Below, in pieces: positions 48,360-60,130 of a stretch of DNA of 64,000 nt. A model generated the notes under the pieces. It did not search any database, was not told where the DNA came from, and was given only the letters and a program-made list of their open reading frames with translations. Position 1 is the stretch's first letter; every line of letters begins with the position of its first letter. Origin of the DNA: Filobasidium wieringae (lineage: Eukaryota; Basidiomycota; Tremellomycetes; Filobasidiales; Filobasidiaceae); the NCBI GenBank assembly GCA_001600055.1, contig BCIV01000026.1:1-64000 (forward strand), in the 5' to 3' direction. The position numbers and the translations under genes were made by a program.

Positions 48360-48530
48360 AAGCTTTACAAACTCGTGTCGTGCTCGTAACACCTAGTGAC
48401 GCAAATGTGACGCTGTCGATACGCGCTTGAGCCCCCTTGTGGTCTAACTGTGCTGCACTAATGTTGATTTTGTGAAATTCGGCGCTGCGCTTATGCCGCA
48501 GTCGTGCTGCGTTCGTGTCCCTTTCGTCCC
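48360..48530. repeat. GTGCTGC/TTGTG-word array 9
   Basis: Words CTCGTGTCGTGCTCG, AACTGTGCTGCAC, GCGCTGCGCTTATGCCGC and GTCGTGCTGCGTTCGTG. Located at the left boundary of the gene-free, AT-richer island. Confidence 0.55.
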
Positions 48531-48799
48531 TCCACCTGGAGCAATCAGAGGGAGATTGATCCTGACCCTCGGATTCACCCTGGTCAAACTAAATCGATTT
48601 AGAGGGACAAACAGGAATTGATTTTAGAATATCACATCTGTGACTCAAGGATGATTTTACAGAGTATCATGATCACAAGTGAATATATCTGTCTTGGTTT
48701 GGTGATTATCCTAAATCAGGCAAGGCAGACTGAAGCAAAACGGGATGGAATGATCCAGAATGACTCATACAGGAGGAAGGTAGAGTATCAAGGAATACA

Positions 48800-48970
48800 A
48801 AGTGACCAAGCGTTGAGGGTAATACCAAATTGTCCTTACAGCTGTCAACATCCCAGGTTATGCAAATGTCTTATTCTATTTGCGGAGTGACCGGGTGTTC
48901 AGAGGAATACCAAGTTGCTCTCACAGCTATTATTTGTCCAGGTTCTTGCAGTTGTCTTATCTCATCCCTG
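48800..48970. repeat. Tandem duplication, ~80-bp unit
   Basis: Two diverged adjacent copies (about 48803-48885 and 48888-48968) share the order AATACCAA, TTG, CTC or CTT, ACAGCT, CCAGGTT, TGTCTTAT. Part of the transposon-rich island. Confidence 0.65.
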
Positions 48971-48974
48971 AATC

Positions 48975-49985
48975 CCACTGATATCTTAACAAGTTGATGA
49001 AGTTGATGAAGTTGAAGTGAGCAACAAGGGTAGCTAGGCCTTGTTGTGTTGATGGTTGAAGGTGCTGAAGCGTGAGTGCTGAAGCTGGTGGTGAAGGTAT
49101 GAGTCTGGAAAAATATTCTATGGAGACTGAAGAACTAGGAGGTATGAGTGTTCAGCTCTGTTCATCCTCTTCTGGTCTTGTATATATATCCACACCACAG
49201 TAGAGTACAAGTCAGAGGTAATCAAGAAGGATCCACAAAGTCCCACAAGCATCTGGAAGATAGTACCAGTATCCATAGGGTGAATCTTATTCCTGCCAAG
49301 GAATTGATGAAGTATGTGTTTGAGAACCCTAAGTTTGATGAGGTAGGTGTTTGAGATCACAAGGTTTGATCAAGTACGTGTTTGAGATCAAGAAGGTTTG
49401 ATGAAGGCTGAAACTGATTGATGAGTCCGTGAATCTGTAGTGCTGTGCAGCTGTGCTGTGTTGGTGGTTCAACTGTGCATGTTGGTATATCTGGTGTGTA
49501 TAGTGCGTATAGTGTGTGTATCCTTCACACTATCCCCAAATCCCACTGATGTTTTAGCAAGTTGATTAAGTTGATGGAGTCGAAGTGGGCAACAAGGGTA
49601 GCAAAGCCTTGTTGTGTTGAAGGTTGCAGGTGCTGGAATGTAAGTGCTGAAGCTGGCGGTGAAGGCACAAGTCAGGAAGCATGTTATATACAGATTGAAG
49701 GTATGATTATGTGATTGTTCCGCTCTGTTCCTCCTTTTCAAACGTAGTAGTTGTATGTTACAAGGCAACAGAGTATCTGTGAGAGGGATACAAAAAGGGT
49801 GTGTAAAGTAGTACACAAATTTGTCAAGTGGTACCAGTATCCCTCAATTGGATCCTCTTCCAGGAAAGGGACAGTGAAGTACTTGATTGAGAGTACCAAA
49901 CTTGATGAAGTGTGTGTTCCAGACCAAAAAGATCTGATAGAAATTGATTGTTGAGTTTGCAAAAGCACCCTAGTGTTGTGTTGAC
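48975..49985. repeat. Tandem duplication, ~570-bp unit with relic coding sequence
   Basis: Two diverged direct copies, about 48975-49420 and 49545-49985. Shared anchors include AATCCCACTGAT, AGCAACAAGGGTAGC or GGCAACAAGGGTAGC, GCCTTGTTGTGTTGA, GTGCTGAAGCTGG and GTACCAGTATCC. On the plus strand both encode a related peptide tail (KYVFENPKFDEVGV in copy 1, KYLIESTKLDEVCV in copy 2), so the unit derives from coding DNA. I take it as decayed transposon sequence; the protein type is not identified. Confidence 0.6.
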
Positions 49986-50088
49986 ATTCCAAGTTTGTAT
50001 GTTAGAGTGTTCATTGTGTGTAAAGTGCATGTAGTGAGTGTAGTGTGTGTAGTAGCATGTAGACCATATATCCTTCAAGAGGACACAG

Positions 50089-50400
50089 AAGAGGGGAGAT
50101 GTTGCATTGTACTTAACTTAGATTGTATGGCTCAATAGTGCATGGACTGGACTATAAATACAAGCGTGAGTTTGGAAGATTGTGCAATTTCCAGTGATCC
50201 ATTTCTCAAGTTGATTTGCATCCTTCTTGCCTCAATGATTGAGAGAGATATTTCTGATCACCATGAACTCATGCAGTAAAAGAGTATGCTCAACCCACTG
50301 ATACCTAAGATTATACCATTGCTGTCACCAAATTGGCTGATCATCATTCAGTCAGTGGTTGAGCTCCTCCATTTGATTGCTGTCTTCTAGATTGTTTTTC
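50089..50400 (+). mobile_element. Retrotransposon 3'-end fragment: polypurine tract plus LTR start
   Basis: A polypurine tract AAGAGGGGAGA (50089-50099) is followed directly by TGTTGCATTG, the arrangement at the 3' end of LTR retrotransposons of the copia type. About 50 bp further on is a TATA-like CTATAAATA (50152-50160), as expected for an LTR promoter. The right end of the LTR was not found. Two other copies in direct orientation and one inverted copy lie within 4 kb. Confidence 0.55.
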
Positions 50401-51250
50401 TATTGTATTGGCTACTGGTAGATTGTGCAATGCCGGATCATGACTAAGCTGAGCGGTAGAGTGGATACGATGTGTCTGGAGTGTGTTAGTCATTAGCAAT
50501 AACCTGACCTTCACCGTGTCCAATAAAGTGACAAAATTGACAAAATTGACTATTATAAGTGTAGCAGGGCGTTGTTGTACTAAAAGTTGAGTGAACAAGT
50601 GTTTGTTGAGCAGTATCAGCATCTATAAAGTCATACAGCACAAGTGTTATGAAGCCCTAAATCACTAGGAGTAAACAAGTAAACAGTATGTGACACCATC
50701 TGTCCAAGCTGTTTCTTCATAGGTAGCACTCAATCATTACAAACGCACATGGCCTGAACCTGCGTCCTGTCAAGCACTGAAGACATCATCATCCCACTCT
50801 GAATATAGAGAGAAACTTACAGCACTTCGATTGCTTGGTCATGTTCAATGCACATGGATCAGTTGCATGAGTGAGATGGATGTGATCTAGCAATGAAGAT
50901 TGTACATGGAGAGCTGCAGCTGGCAGGAGTACTGTTTTGAAGATCTTCAAACAGAAAGAGGTGCAGGAGGTACACAAAAACAGGTAGCATTAATGCATCT
51001 CTTTAGCTTTCTGAAGAAGGTCTGTAGCTACAAAGAGAGTCCTTCATTCCTCCTGTGTTAGTAAGTCATCTCTACCAAATCTGATCTCTTGTCTTTGTCA
51101 GTATGGGTCATAGGACTGACAAGGAATCACACCCTGCTATGACCTACCAAGGTGTATGGTAAGGCACTTGTTGCGTTCTCTACACATAGACAAGGCCAGA
51201 GAGGGAACAAAAGCAGCTATTCATCACATCAGCTTTCAAAGAATACATTC
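50401..51250. other. AT-richer, gene-free
   Basis: No ORF above about 90 codons and no motif. The base composition is richer in A and T than in the gene-dense core. Probably degenerate transposon DNA. Confidence 0.4.
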
Positions 51251-51477
51251 ATTGTAATTCAGTGATAACTATATAGAGCATCACCACTCCACAGCAACAT
51301 ACCTGTTGTGATTCAGTGATAAGTAAGAATCAGAACAGGGAGACTGAAGCAAAGCAAGATGGAAGGATGGAGAGTACTTGTACATGAGACGGCCAGGGAG
51401 AGCAGGATGCCCACAAGAGGGGAGATGTTGCCTGATGCTAGGCTGAGGTTGGACAGCGTGATAATGCATCGCCAACA
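51251..51477 (+). mobile_element. Retrotransposon 3'-end fragment, copy A
   Basis: Starts with two copies of a TTGTGATTCAGTGATAAGTA-like word (near 51252 and 51304), then AACAGGGAGACTGAAGC, a polypurine tract AAGAGGGGAGA (51415-51425), and a 52-bp segment starting TGTTG and ending CAACA (51426-51477). The same order occurs in copy B. TGTTG and CAACA are inverted repeats of each other, as at LTR ends. Confidence 0.6.
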
Positions 51478-52927
51478 GTATCACTGAGGGAAATCGCTTG
51501 CTCACATAGATCACCTGACCATGATTTATGCTTGATTCTCTTGCACTATACATCTTATGCTTATCATACAAGCTTTTCTCATTTGAGCCATTGAAGAGTT
51601 AGTGAAGGGATCTCTGCTGTAATGTCTTGCCAACTTGATCACAATATTTCGATATACACAGCCATTGGTACTACATCAACCTCTGGGTAAGAAGGCCACT
51701 CCCAAGGGAAAGAACTCCCTGATCCCCTTCTTTGTAAGATCTAGCAGAATTACTGTCACCAAGGGACCCTAACCCCTAACCCATAAATACCTGTAGACCA
51801 TCAACCTAGGTTGTCAAGTGCAAATCACAGCTGGGAAAGCAAATTAGGGCAGACAAAGATAGGGTAACAATTGGCATGAAAGAAGGCGAAAGAACGCAGG
51901 GGAGACACATAGAGGAGAGGTATGTCAGATGACAGTGAGCACAGGCTGAAGAACTAATGGATTATATGTGAAAGATACAGCCAACAGCAGGACCTACAAT
52001 GTTTTGTCAGCTTTTCTTATTTGTATTGACACAGTCCTGCTGTTGTGGCCAACTATAGGCTAACAGCCTGAACTTATAAGCGTTACTGTAAGCTCTACAA
52101 TTTACTCTACATCCCACTGGAAGACTTGCCTGACTGGCGCATGACTTGTTTGTGAGTTAGGCGTTATTCATTCCTCCTGTCAAAGAATAGTTTGTGCACA
52201 TATTGGCAATGGTATCTGGAGGTACTCTTATCAAGAACTTGTGAGACTGATACATGACCTATAGTAATGGCAAACAAATGGAGATTTTATATTGAAATTA
52301 CTCTACAGTGGAGTGGGCTAGAACCTGCTGTTCTGTGAGTCTCAACAGGCACATCCTCCATCCCTTCAACTTGTACTCACAAAGATCACAATGACATGTA
52401 TGGTCTGGTACCCAATCATGAACAATCAAATGAAAGTTGGCCGCATTGAGATTTATCTATTTGCTATGCACATCATGCTGAAAATCCTGCACTGCAAGAT
52501 TCAAATACATCAAAGTTGTAGCATATGTAACAGGCTTTGTTTGATCAACCCACAGCTCACAGCTACATATGACAAAAGATAGGTTGCTGACATAATATAT
52601 GGGGTGCTATTAGTCTGCATCTGGTATCCAATAAGGCACTTCAGCTTTTTTGCTGAGCACTTGTCAACTGTGTCAAAGTCCAGGCAGTACTTACATATCA
52701 TATGTCATACTCCTTTCCAAGTGTTTTCATCAGCTGGCATGAATTACAGACAGAGGCAAGTATAATGGTCTTGTCATCATTGCATTATTGTATCTCAGTG
52801 AAACGTTTATGGAGTGTTGTCATTGCAAGATGACATATCTGTCTTGATTTGGTACTATGTGTGATACAAGTGGGAAATCAAATCTACACGGTGACATAGC
52901 ATGCAATACAAGGACTCTGAACGCAAG
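51478..52927. other. AT-richer, gene-free; contains a telomere-like word
   Basis: No supportable gene. A word of two CCCCTAA-like units (CCCTAACCCCTAACCC) lies at 51767-51782. The rest is low in G+C and shows only short ORFs, one with a weak protein-like look (52391-52582). Confidence 0.4.
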
Positions 52928-53085
52928 TGTTAGATATGTGCTATCGTGCAGTATCTTGTAATGCCTTCCCTCTTGTGTGTGTCCTCCTCTCTGTCTCTCT
53001 CCCATACAAGTCATCTCTTCTTTCATACTACTCTACTTTAGTTTCCCTGTTCTGATTCTCACTTATGACTGAATCACAACAGAAA
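52928..53085 (-). mobile_element. Retrotransposon 3'-end fragment, copy C (inverted)
   Basis: Read on the minus strand it has CTGTTGTGATTCAGTCATAAG, AACAGGGAAACTAAAGTAG, GAGACAGAGAGGAGGAC, a polypurine AAGAGGGAAGG and a short tail ending CTAACA, matching copy B in order and content. It is inverted relative to copies A and B. Confidence 0.55.
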
Positions 53086-53579
53086 GGGATACCAAGAGCT
53101 GCTGCTGAGCTGTACAAAAGAAAAAGGAAGCTATTAAACCGCAAATCCAATGAAGGAAGTAGATTTCAGGTAGCTGCAGATGCACGGAACCACAAATGGC
53201 TGAGATACCCTGCCTGTTCTTCTCATACTCTTAGATATGGGGGGTGCAATCACTGGGCTGACCTTGGGCTGTTTGGAATGTCAAATATCACATCACAAAA
53301 AGTAGCTCTATTGTTTATGCTATATCTCTGATGCTGATGCCTGTATATGGCTTTCTTGTGTTACGCTCCATATACAGGCTGACTGCTGCATGCTAACCCC
53401 AACATAGGTTTATCTATAGATCTTTTGACCAACTGATTCCGTGGCCCCCCAAAATGAGACATGTGCGTCTAATCAATGTTTGTGAACTTATGCTTAGACT
53501 CAGCATCTCCAAGCTTCCAAAATTTAAGCTGTCCTATAACCACATGTTAAAGTATTGAGACACTGATTGGACATTCAAA
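53086..53579. other. Short ORF between retroelement fragments
   Basis: A plus-strand ORF at 53065-53331 starts MTESQQKGIPRAAAELYKRK and is basic, then ends after 88 codons. It begins inside inverted copy C. It could be a transposon relic; no motif is recognised. The remainder up to 53579 shows nothing. Confidence 0.3.
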
Positions 53580-53804
53580 ATGTTGTGATTCAGTGATAAG
53601 TATATGAAGCATCACTACTACAAGGTAACATACCTGTTGTGATTCAGTGATAAGTATGAATCACAACAGGGAAACTAAACTAAAGTAGTATGGAAGGTGA
53701 AGATGACTTGTTGGAGAGAGACAGAGAGGAGGACGTGCGCAAGAGGGAAGAGTGTCACGTTACACTAGGCTGAGGTTGCATAGCGCAATAGCGCATATCC
53801 AACA
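53580..53804 (+). mobile_element. Retrotransposon 3'-end fragment, copy B
   Basis: Has the duplicated GTGATTCAGTGATAAGTA word (near 53585 and 53638), AACAGGGAAACTAAACTAAA, a polypurine AAGAGGGAAGA, then a 52-bp segment beginning TGTCACG and ending CCAACA (53753-53804). It aligns with copy A along its whole length, including the inner phrase CTAGGCTGAGGTTG. Confidence 0.6.
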
Positions 53805-55439
53805 CAAAAAGCCAATAATGTTAGCTGCGTCAAGAAAGGCCATCAACGAGCATGTTTTTGTACCTCCTTGTAGCATTTGTGTGAGGTTTATCATGTCTAG
53901 CCACACAACATCTATCTAATTGGAGCCTGGTAAAGGAAACAAGTAGACTCCCAGCCATTCTTTCAGAATCAATCACTTGGACTTGCCTAGACTTGTATTT
54001 CAACGCATCATATCATAGTCTAAGAAAAAAGTTCAGATGTCTAATCAACCTTGAACATATGAATACCCTGAATCATTTGAATCTACTACATAGGGGTCAG
54101 GTATCACAAAGACATTGTAAGGGTACACAATCCGATGCTCTGCAGGCTGTAAAACTCAAGTTTACTCCTTATGCACAACCTGTCCCCTTGCATAGTGTAA
54201 TAGTTCTTCATGTGCTATCAGATTCTTTTGCAAATACACCCTCATACACATTCAAGTAGTACTGCAAACAGACTCCTGACAGCACTATCCCTGATGCCCG
54301 TCTACTTGGGATGTGATGGTTCACAATCTGACATTTTCCTCTGACAATAACTAGACAATTTGTCTGAGAATGGATCACCAGCATGTTCATGAACTAGCAC
54401 ATAACAGTAGATCATACCACAGATACTACGGTCTGGCTTAAGGGTTAACTGAGCCGCTGATCTTGTTTCTGATGTCTGCAAATGATCAAGAGAAAAAGTA
54501 GTTGCTGCCAATGTGACCTCTCTGCCATGTTTTCTACTACACTGTAATTGCTCATTTCTTCCCTTTGAAGATGCACTGTCTCTCCTCTAGATATCTCTGA
54601 ATCGTGAAGGTCTCCCTTTTTGTTGTGTCTCTGGGCATTATATCTGATACTTTATATCACAAGGATGAAGCTGTTTATATCTAGACATGTGCGAGTATAT
54701 GATCCGCTTGGTATTTACTTGTTTGCACTGCTTGCCTATTACTACAAGCCTATAGTGTCAATTACGCTCTATCTTTGTATTGATTGTCATAGATTGCGGC
54801 ATCTTCACTGAAGTCTCATCAGCCATTTGGGGTTGCAATGAGCAGAGGTAAGTAAGGTGTTGCAAGCAAAGAAGTTAGCCTTCATACCAGCTTAATCTTG
54901 CCAACCCTGTCATGCACAGATACTGAGATCATTCGTCTTGAAGGACAGTCCCACGGTCTTTTTGAGGTTGGGATATTCTTGCAGGTGAACAGGTGATACT
55001 TGCAATCATGCGAAACAGATTGTTTCTGTAAGTCGGTTTAATAAGAGGTGCCACAGGTAATAGAGTCCCAGTAGGATAAAGTCTAAACGTTCTTGCAATG
55101 ACCAAGTGTGCAATCTCTTTGAATCCAAGCTTGACTTGATTTCAGTAGGCAAGTTATGGCTTTGTCCTAGGTGTTGATAGTTTGTCAATCACTGCATCCC
55201 TAGCTGAGACTTAACACCAAGGCTGAACAGTGATATAGGAAACCAGTACAGAGTACGAAATTCATGCTGTTTGTACTGAACAGCCAAAAGATCTGTTTTG
55301 GGACTGATGCGGAGATGATAAATGGAGGCATTACCAACTGGAGTTCCTGCAAAAAACATCATCACAGAAGCAGAACCCATGTTGATAGCTGGGCTCCCAG
55401 TACACACGGCTAGTAATCATGTCAGACAAGCGGGCCTCG
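53805..55439. other. AT-richer, gene-free
   Basis: No gene supported. Short ORFs in all frames; no splice-linked series and no known motif. Confidence 0.4.
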
Positions 55440-56050
55440 AGATGATTTTCAAGGCTCACTACAGACAAACGATACTCAAGGTTCAATACGAGCAACCAGC
55501 ACCCAGCACCAAATGTGAGCGGCCAATACTAAGTGCTCAGCAAGAACAAGCAATACTTGGCACTCATCACCTGAGGCTCATCTTGTGCCAGGAGTATTGT
55601 GATTCTGAATCTGGAGGCTGTTCAAGGACAAGCGATACTGAGGACCTGCTGCATTTGGTTGGGAATCCGGATGCAATAGACCCAACCAGCACCTAGCAGT
55701 CAATACACAGCACCAGAACTGAACGCTCATCACACACAAGCAATGCTGAAGACTTGATACATACGGCCAGTGCTCAGGATGCAATCCACACAACCAGCCC
55801 TCAGGACTCGATACACACGACCGGTACTTGGCACTCAGCACAAACAGTCAGTACCTAGCAGTCAATACACAGCACCAGAACTGAACGCTCATCACACACA
55901 AGCAATACTCAGGACCATTACATGCAGTCATTACTCAGAGCACTCAATACCTAGGATCAGAACTGAACGCCCATCACAAGCGAGCGATACTCAGGACCCA
56001 ATACACGCGACCAGTACTCAGCACCCAATATCTACAACACGGCTCACGCA
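55440..56050. repeat. Degenerate ~30-bp minisatellite
   Basis: Repeated phrases of the type ACTCAGGACNNAATACACAC followed by GACCAGTACTCAGCAC, with many substitutions. A longer block starting CAGTCAATACACAGCACC is present twice almost unchanged, at about 55698 and 55859 (about 160 bp apart), which indicates a higher-order repeat. The ORFs in it are by-products of the repeat. Confidence 0.65.
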
Positions 56051-57088
56051 CAACCCACTTCGAATCCATTTCGATTTTCCATCACTACCGACCTGTGCTT
56101 CATACGAACAATCCAATCGATTCTCGCAACACCGAGGATCTACTTCTTCCACTCGATAGGAGCCAACCCTTCCCCATAATCTCACTATCTCCTATACGGA
56201 TCAAGCCGGCAGCACATCATATCATGACCACGCTCAGCACATGCGTACGCTGTACTAGGCTCAAGTTGATACCATCGCTACGGAACACATCGGACCTGGA
56301 CATGCATCACGCATCATCGCATCGTGACCGGGCTTGTCGACGTCTCCAGGCATTCAGACGGCCAAAGTCACTCAAGCATGATGCATGCAATGCCAGCAAG
56401 TCTAGACCACCTTACTATGCTTATACGGTCAGATACTAGAACTCCGAACAAGTTCGCCAACCTCCATCGCCGCGAAGACATTGGAGCCGGCGAAAGGGGA
56501 TCAGATGCAGAACACTGTGCATCGTACAGAGTCGTTACATATGCTTACACCAGACGAACCAACAGGATAACGAACAGTCGAAAGAACTGTACAGCTTTTC
56601 GCAAGAAAACCCAGTACCTGGCATGGTTCCGCCACCGTGCGGCAAAACTATTCATATCTGTTGTGTCGGCGAGCCACGAGAGTTCCTGTTACGGGCAAAA
56701 GCACGGACCATATGACTAAGCACTCATACCTCTACAACGAAGTCGTAGGTGGCGGCTGAGGCTCAGGAATATCGGACAGATGGCGTGCAGTGAAGGTAAA
56801 GGTGCCAGTCCACTACCCCCGTACATTCGCGGCGCCCGATACTATATCATGCACAAGGTGAAGCTCCGCTGATCGAATTTATCTTCGTGCTCGTTTCGTG
56901 ACAACAAAAGATCAACCGTTTACCGCGTGCTACCGACGATGCCTACCTTGAGTTAATTCCTCCCCTAATGATTCCCGCGAGCGAATGACGCACTTATACT
57001 CACGTGAAAAGGGCGAACCATGTTGAAGAGTAGCTGAGACCAGACTATAAGCCTTGGACGGGCATAAAGACAGCCAGACGACTAATGA
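56051..57088. other. No resolvable gene
   Basis: Two overlapping plus-strand ORFs (56095-56439 and 56324-56719) lie in different frames. One has STCVRCTRLKL, vaguely like a Zn2Cys6 motif, but the remaining cysteines do not fit. No gene is called. Confidence 0.35.
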
Positions 57089-60000
57089 CTACGCAAAGAC
57101 GGACATACGTGATGTATCTTGCAGGAGCATAATCCGGTCTTCATCTACCAACTTCATGGAAGTGCTGTCAGAAGTTCGATCTTGATATACCGCCGTCCAT
57201 GCAGAACGACCGAATAGACCTTCTTCATCGGACATCAGCACCGTGTGCGCAGAGAACCGGCCAATCTTCCCGTCTGAGGAGGCAGCCGTGATGTTCTGCC
57301 TGCTCAAGACCATGTTCCAGGCATTTCGCCTTCGGGTATCATTCTTCGCGAATCTTCGCTCCATCCCAACTTTCTTACTTCAGTCGAAGGTTGTTCACAG
57401 TCCCGGTTTTGCTTTCGTCGCTCGTTGCATGCCACGACTAAATGACTTGGGTTCTCTTATGTTAGTGTCAAGCGGTCCAGTCTGCACGAAGGAACGACCT
57501 ACCTATCTTGAAAACACCCAACGAGATCATATCACCTTTTAACTTGAAGTCCTGACCCCGATGTTGCGAGTGTCATCACAGTCCTACAGCGCCGTGTGTT
57601 CCCGTGACTGATTGTTCTGTCTGTGAGTCAGTCACCAGGCCGAACCCCTGTGTGCCGTCATCGACGATCGGCAGGGCTAGAATGCGGCTGGCGACTTCTC
57701 GCGGTCTGGCTCGAAGCCGAAGTGAAGTTCTATCGCTTCCTGAGATCAATGCGGAGAGTCGTATCAAAACCGGCACTTCAAGACGGCGAAGTACCCTCAG
57801 CCAGGACTTACAGTTCCGTTCCCCGCCTGAAAGTCTCCGTGGAGAAAAACGTAGTTCAACCGCCGGCAGACAGTCTTCATTCCGATCGATACCATTGGCA
57901 AATTTCCTGCCAACCTCTTTGTCATCAAGAGGCTGACATGCAATGACTCACATTCAACCTTAAATCGAAGCTACCTAGCCCTGTCATTGGGGCAGTAGAC
58001 GCTATATGTCTCGAGTATACGCTGAGTAAGTTAGGTTCAAGTGAAGTGTTGGGATAGTCCAGTAAATTTGTGTATTGAGGCTCTCAGATGTCGATTCCCA
58101 GCATGCTTGTGCTTGTCGTCTATCTTCCCTCAAGTTCGGTGAGCCATGGTTCACCATACTTGCAACCTGAACGTAATTCTTTGCGTTCACTTCCAGCAGT
58201 ACAGTATTGCTTGAAGAAACGTCGACTTGAAAGAAAGACAGTACGTCCAAGTGGATTGCGTTCCCGAGGCACTCTCAACGTGTCTATTGCTTTTTCTGAC
58301 AGTGGGGTTGTCCGACGTATATGTCTTTCTGGCTACCGAGGTCTGTTCTGGTCACCAATTCAGCAAATCAAAACTCCACCGATTTTAAGGATGACAGAGA
58401 CTGTACCCCAATCGGAATCGATGGCACTAGTGAACTGGTCCACGTATTTTCTTCGAGAAAAACCCGGACGAAAAGATCTTATCATATGTAGAGATGCAAA
58501 TCTGATATCTTATCGTATGCGATATCAAGGTTTCCGCGGCAAAAATGAAGTAGAATACGCATCGATCCGCGGTTCGCCTGATCTGACTTGGGATCGACAC
58601 GGAACAGGTCATCTCTTTTGCTTTCAACATTAACCGACCTGCCTTGCGTGCTGACGCTCTATAATACTCGAGAAGCATCCAATCATGGCTACCCATTGGA
58701 AGACGAGAATTAAATCATGGAACGAGAGGAGGATGCTCTCCTAGATCTACATACAGCCGGAGAGATAACGACGACACAACTTCCCGACGGCCACCACAAA
58801 CAATACTGTCAGCATCTCGTTCCCAGTCATCACTCCCACCCGCTCTATCCAGGACAATACCGCCCTCTTCGACCTTCATCGGCCTTGACAATTTTGAATA
58901 TCCTATCTTTCCCAACCTGCACCGGATACCCTTGCTTTCGCTATCACCTCAAGCGTCGCGCATGACAGGGAGATGAATCTAGACTGGGGCCCAGCCTTCT
59001 CTTCTACGTCTGCTCCTTCTCTTCTCCTCCTCCTTCTCCTCCTTCACTTCCAAGCTTTCAGCAAAGGGTCTCGATGCCTCGATGTTCTGGCCTCTCTTGT
59101 AAGTTGGTGATATTACCAATCGAAAGAGACAGTAAGCGGTATGAACTGTATTTGTAACGAAATACATCTTCGTCCTGATACACTTCTACGTTGCGTCGTT
59201 GAGGATAGACTGTTTCATACCTCGAAATCGTCAAGCCTGTACTGACCCTTTTTAACTTGTACCCAGAAAACACGACTTTAGCAGCCACAACGGTGACTCG
59301 ATTGGATGGAAGGTCGGCGGCCAGTACTTGCCGGTTGCCGGTCGATATGTCACTCAACGTTCACGACCGGGATCAACGACTCGGTGGAATTCACAGTGCC
59401 CGGACTGCCTCAGTCTGTTACCGACCCAACTTTGCGGAGGGCAACAGCACGATCATCCGTTCTTCAGAAAATTCGAACGGAACGTGAGCCGCTCTGACCG
59501 ATGGCGCTTCAGATGTTTTTGCAGACCATGTCGACTCATTGGGCGTCTTTAGAAAGCTAAATTTCATTGGCAGGACTGTCAACCATCGGATTCTATGTCA
59601 CGGCAAACAGAGATGATCTGAATGTCCGGCAAAATAGATTCTCTTGAGCACTCAAACTCCTCACCCACGGTCGTGGATCAAATCACTACCGATAAGCAAA
59701 ACCCAGCGACAGTATCGCCTGCATCGGCGATTGAAAAGACTGAGCGGGACGTGATAGTTGACCGAAGCGCACTCGTGTATCCTGCGATGACTCAACCGAC
59801 AACATGAGCAAGCCTTTCATATTGACATGACTATGACGTCCGCCGGAACTTTCGACCTCAAGTTCGCCCTAACATACGCTGGTGTAAGCTCGTACTACAT
59901 CGTACCCGATGAGCTGAGCGAGGCTATTTCCAATTCCTTCGTTGGTGTCAAAGCCAAGAATTGGACGAGTCTAACAAAAGCGATTGAGGCGGGTACATAT

Positions 60001-60130
60001 TTTCTAGGATCATTGACGTGGAGTCTACAGATTCACCAATCGACAAAGAGCAAACATTTGCAGGGAAGAACGATCTCTCATTTGTGTGCAAACCGGCTTG
60101 ATCTCGTCGATCTACTTGATACTCTTCAAC
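57089..60130 (-). other. Exon-like tracts, possible minus-strand gene(s)
   Basis: Minus-strand ORFs with protein-like composition: 57089-57364 (TAASSDGKIGRFSAHTVL), 57576-57776 (VASRILALPIVDDGTQGFGL), 58002-58250 (FFQVDVSSSNTVLLEVNAKN) and 59058-59357 (SNRVTVVAAKVVFSGYKLK). The last two suggest beta strands of an extracellular protein. Plus-strand ORFs overlap all of them (for example 58088-58633 and 59827-60204), so strand choice is uncertain. No gene could be assembled and no family is recognised. Confidence 0.3.

Noticed and set aside
55322..55841. ORFs of 124 and 87 codons over the minisatellite region
   Set aside because: Both follow from the ~30-bp repeat and have no start or splice context.
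56095..56439. A possible Zn2Cys6 transcription-factor motif (STCVRCTRLKL)
   Set aside because: The later cysteines do not have the required spacing, and overlapping frames are equally open.
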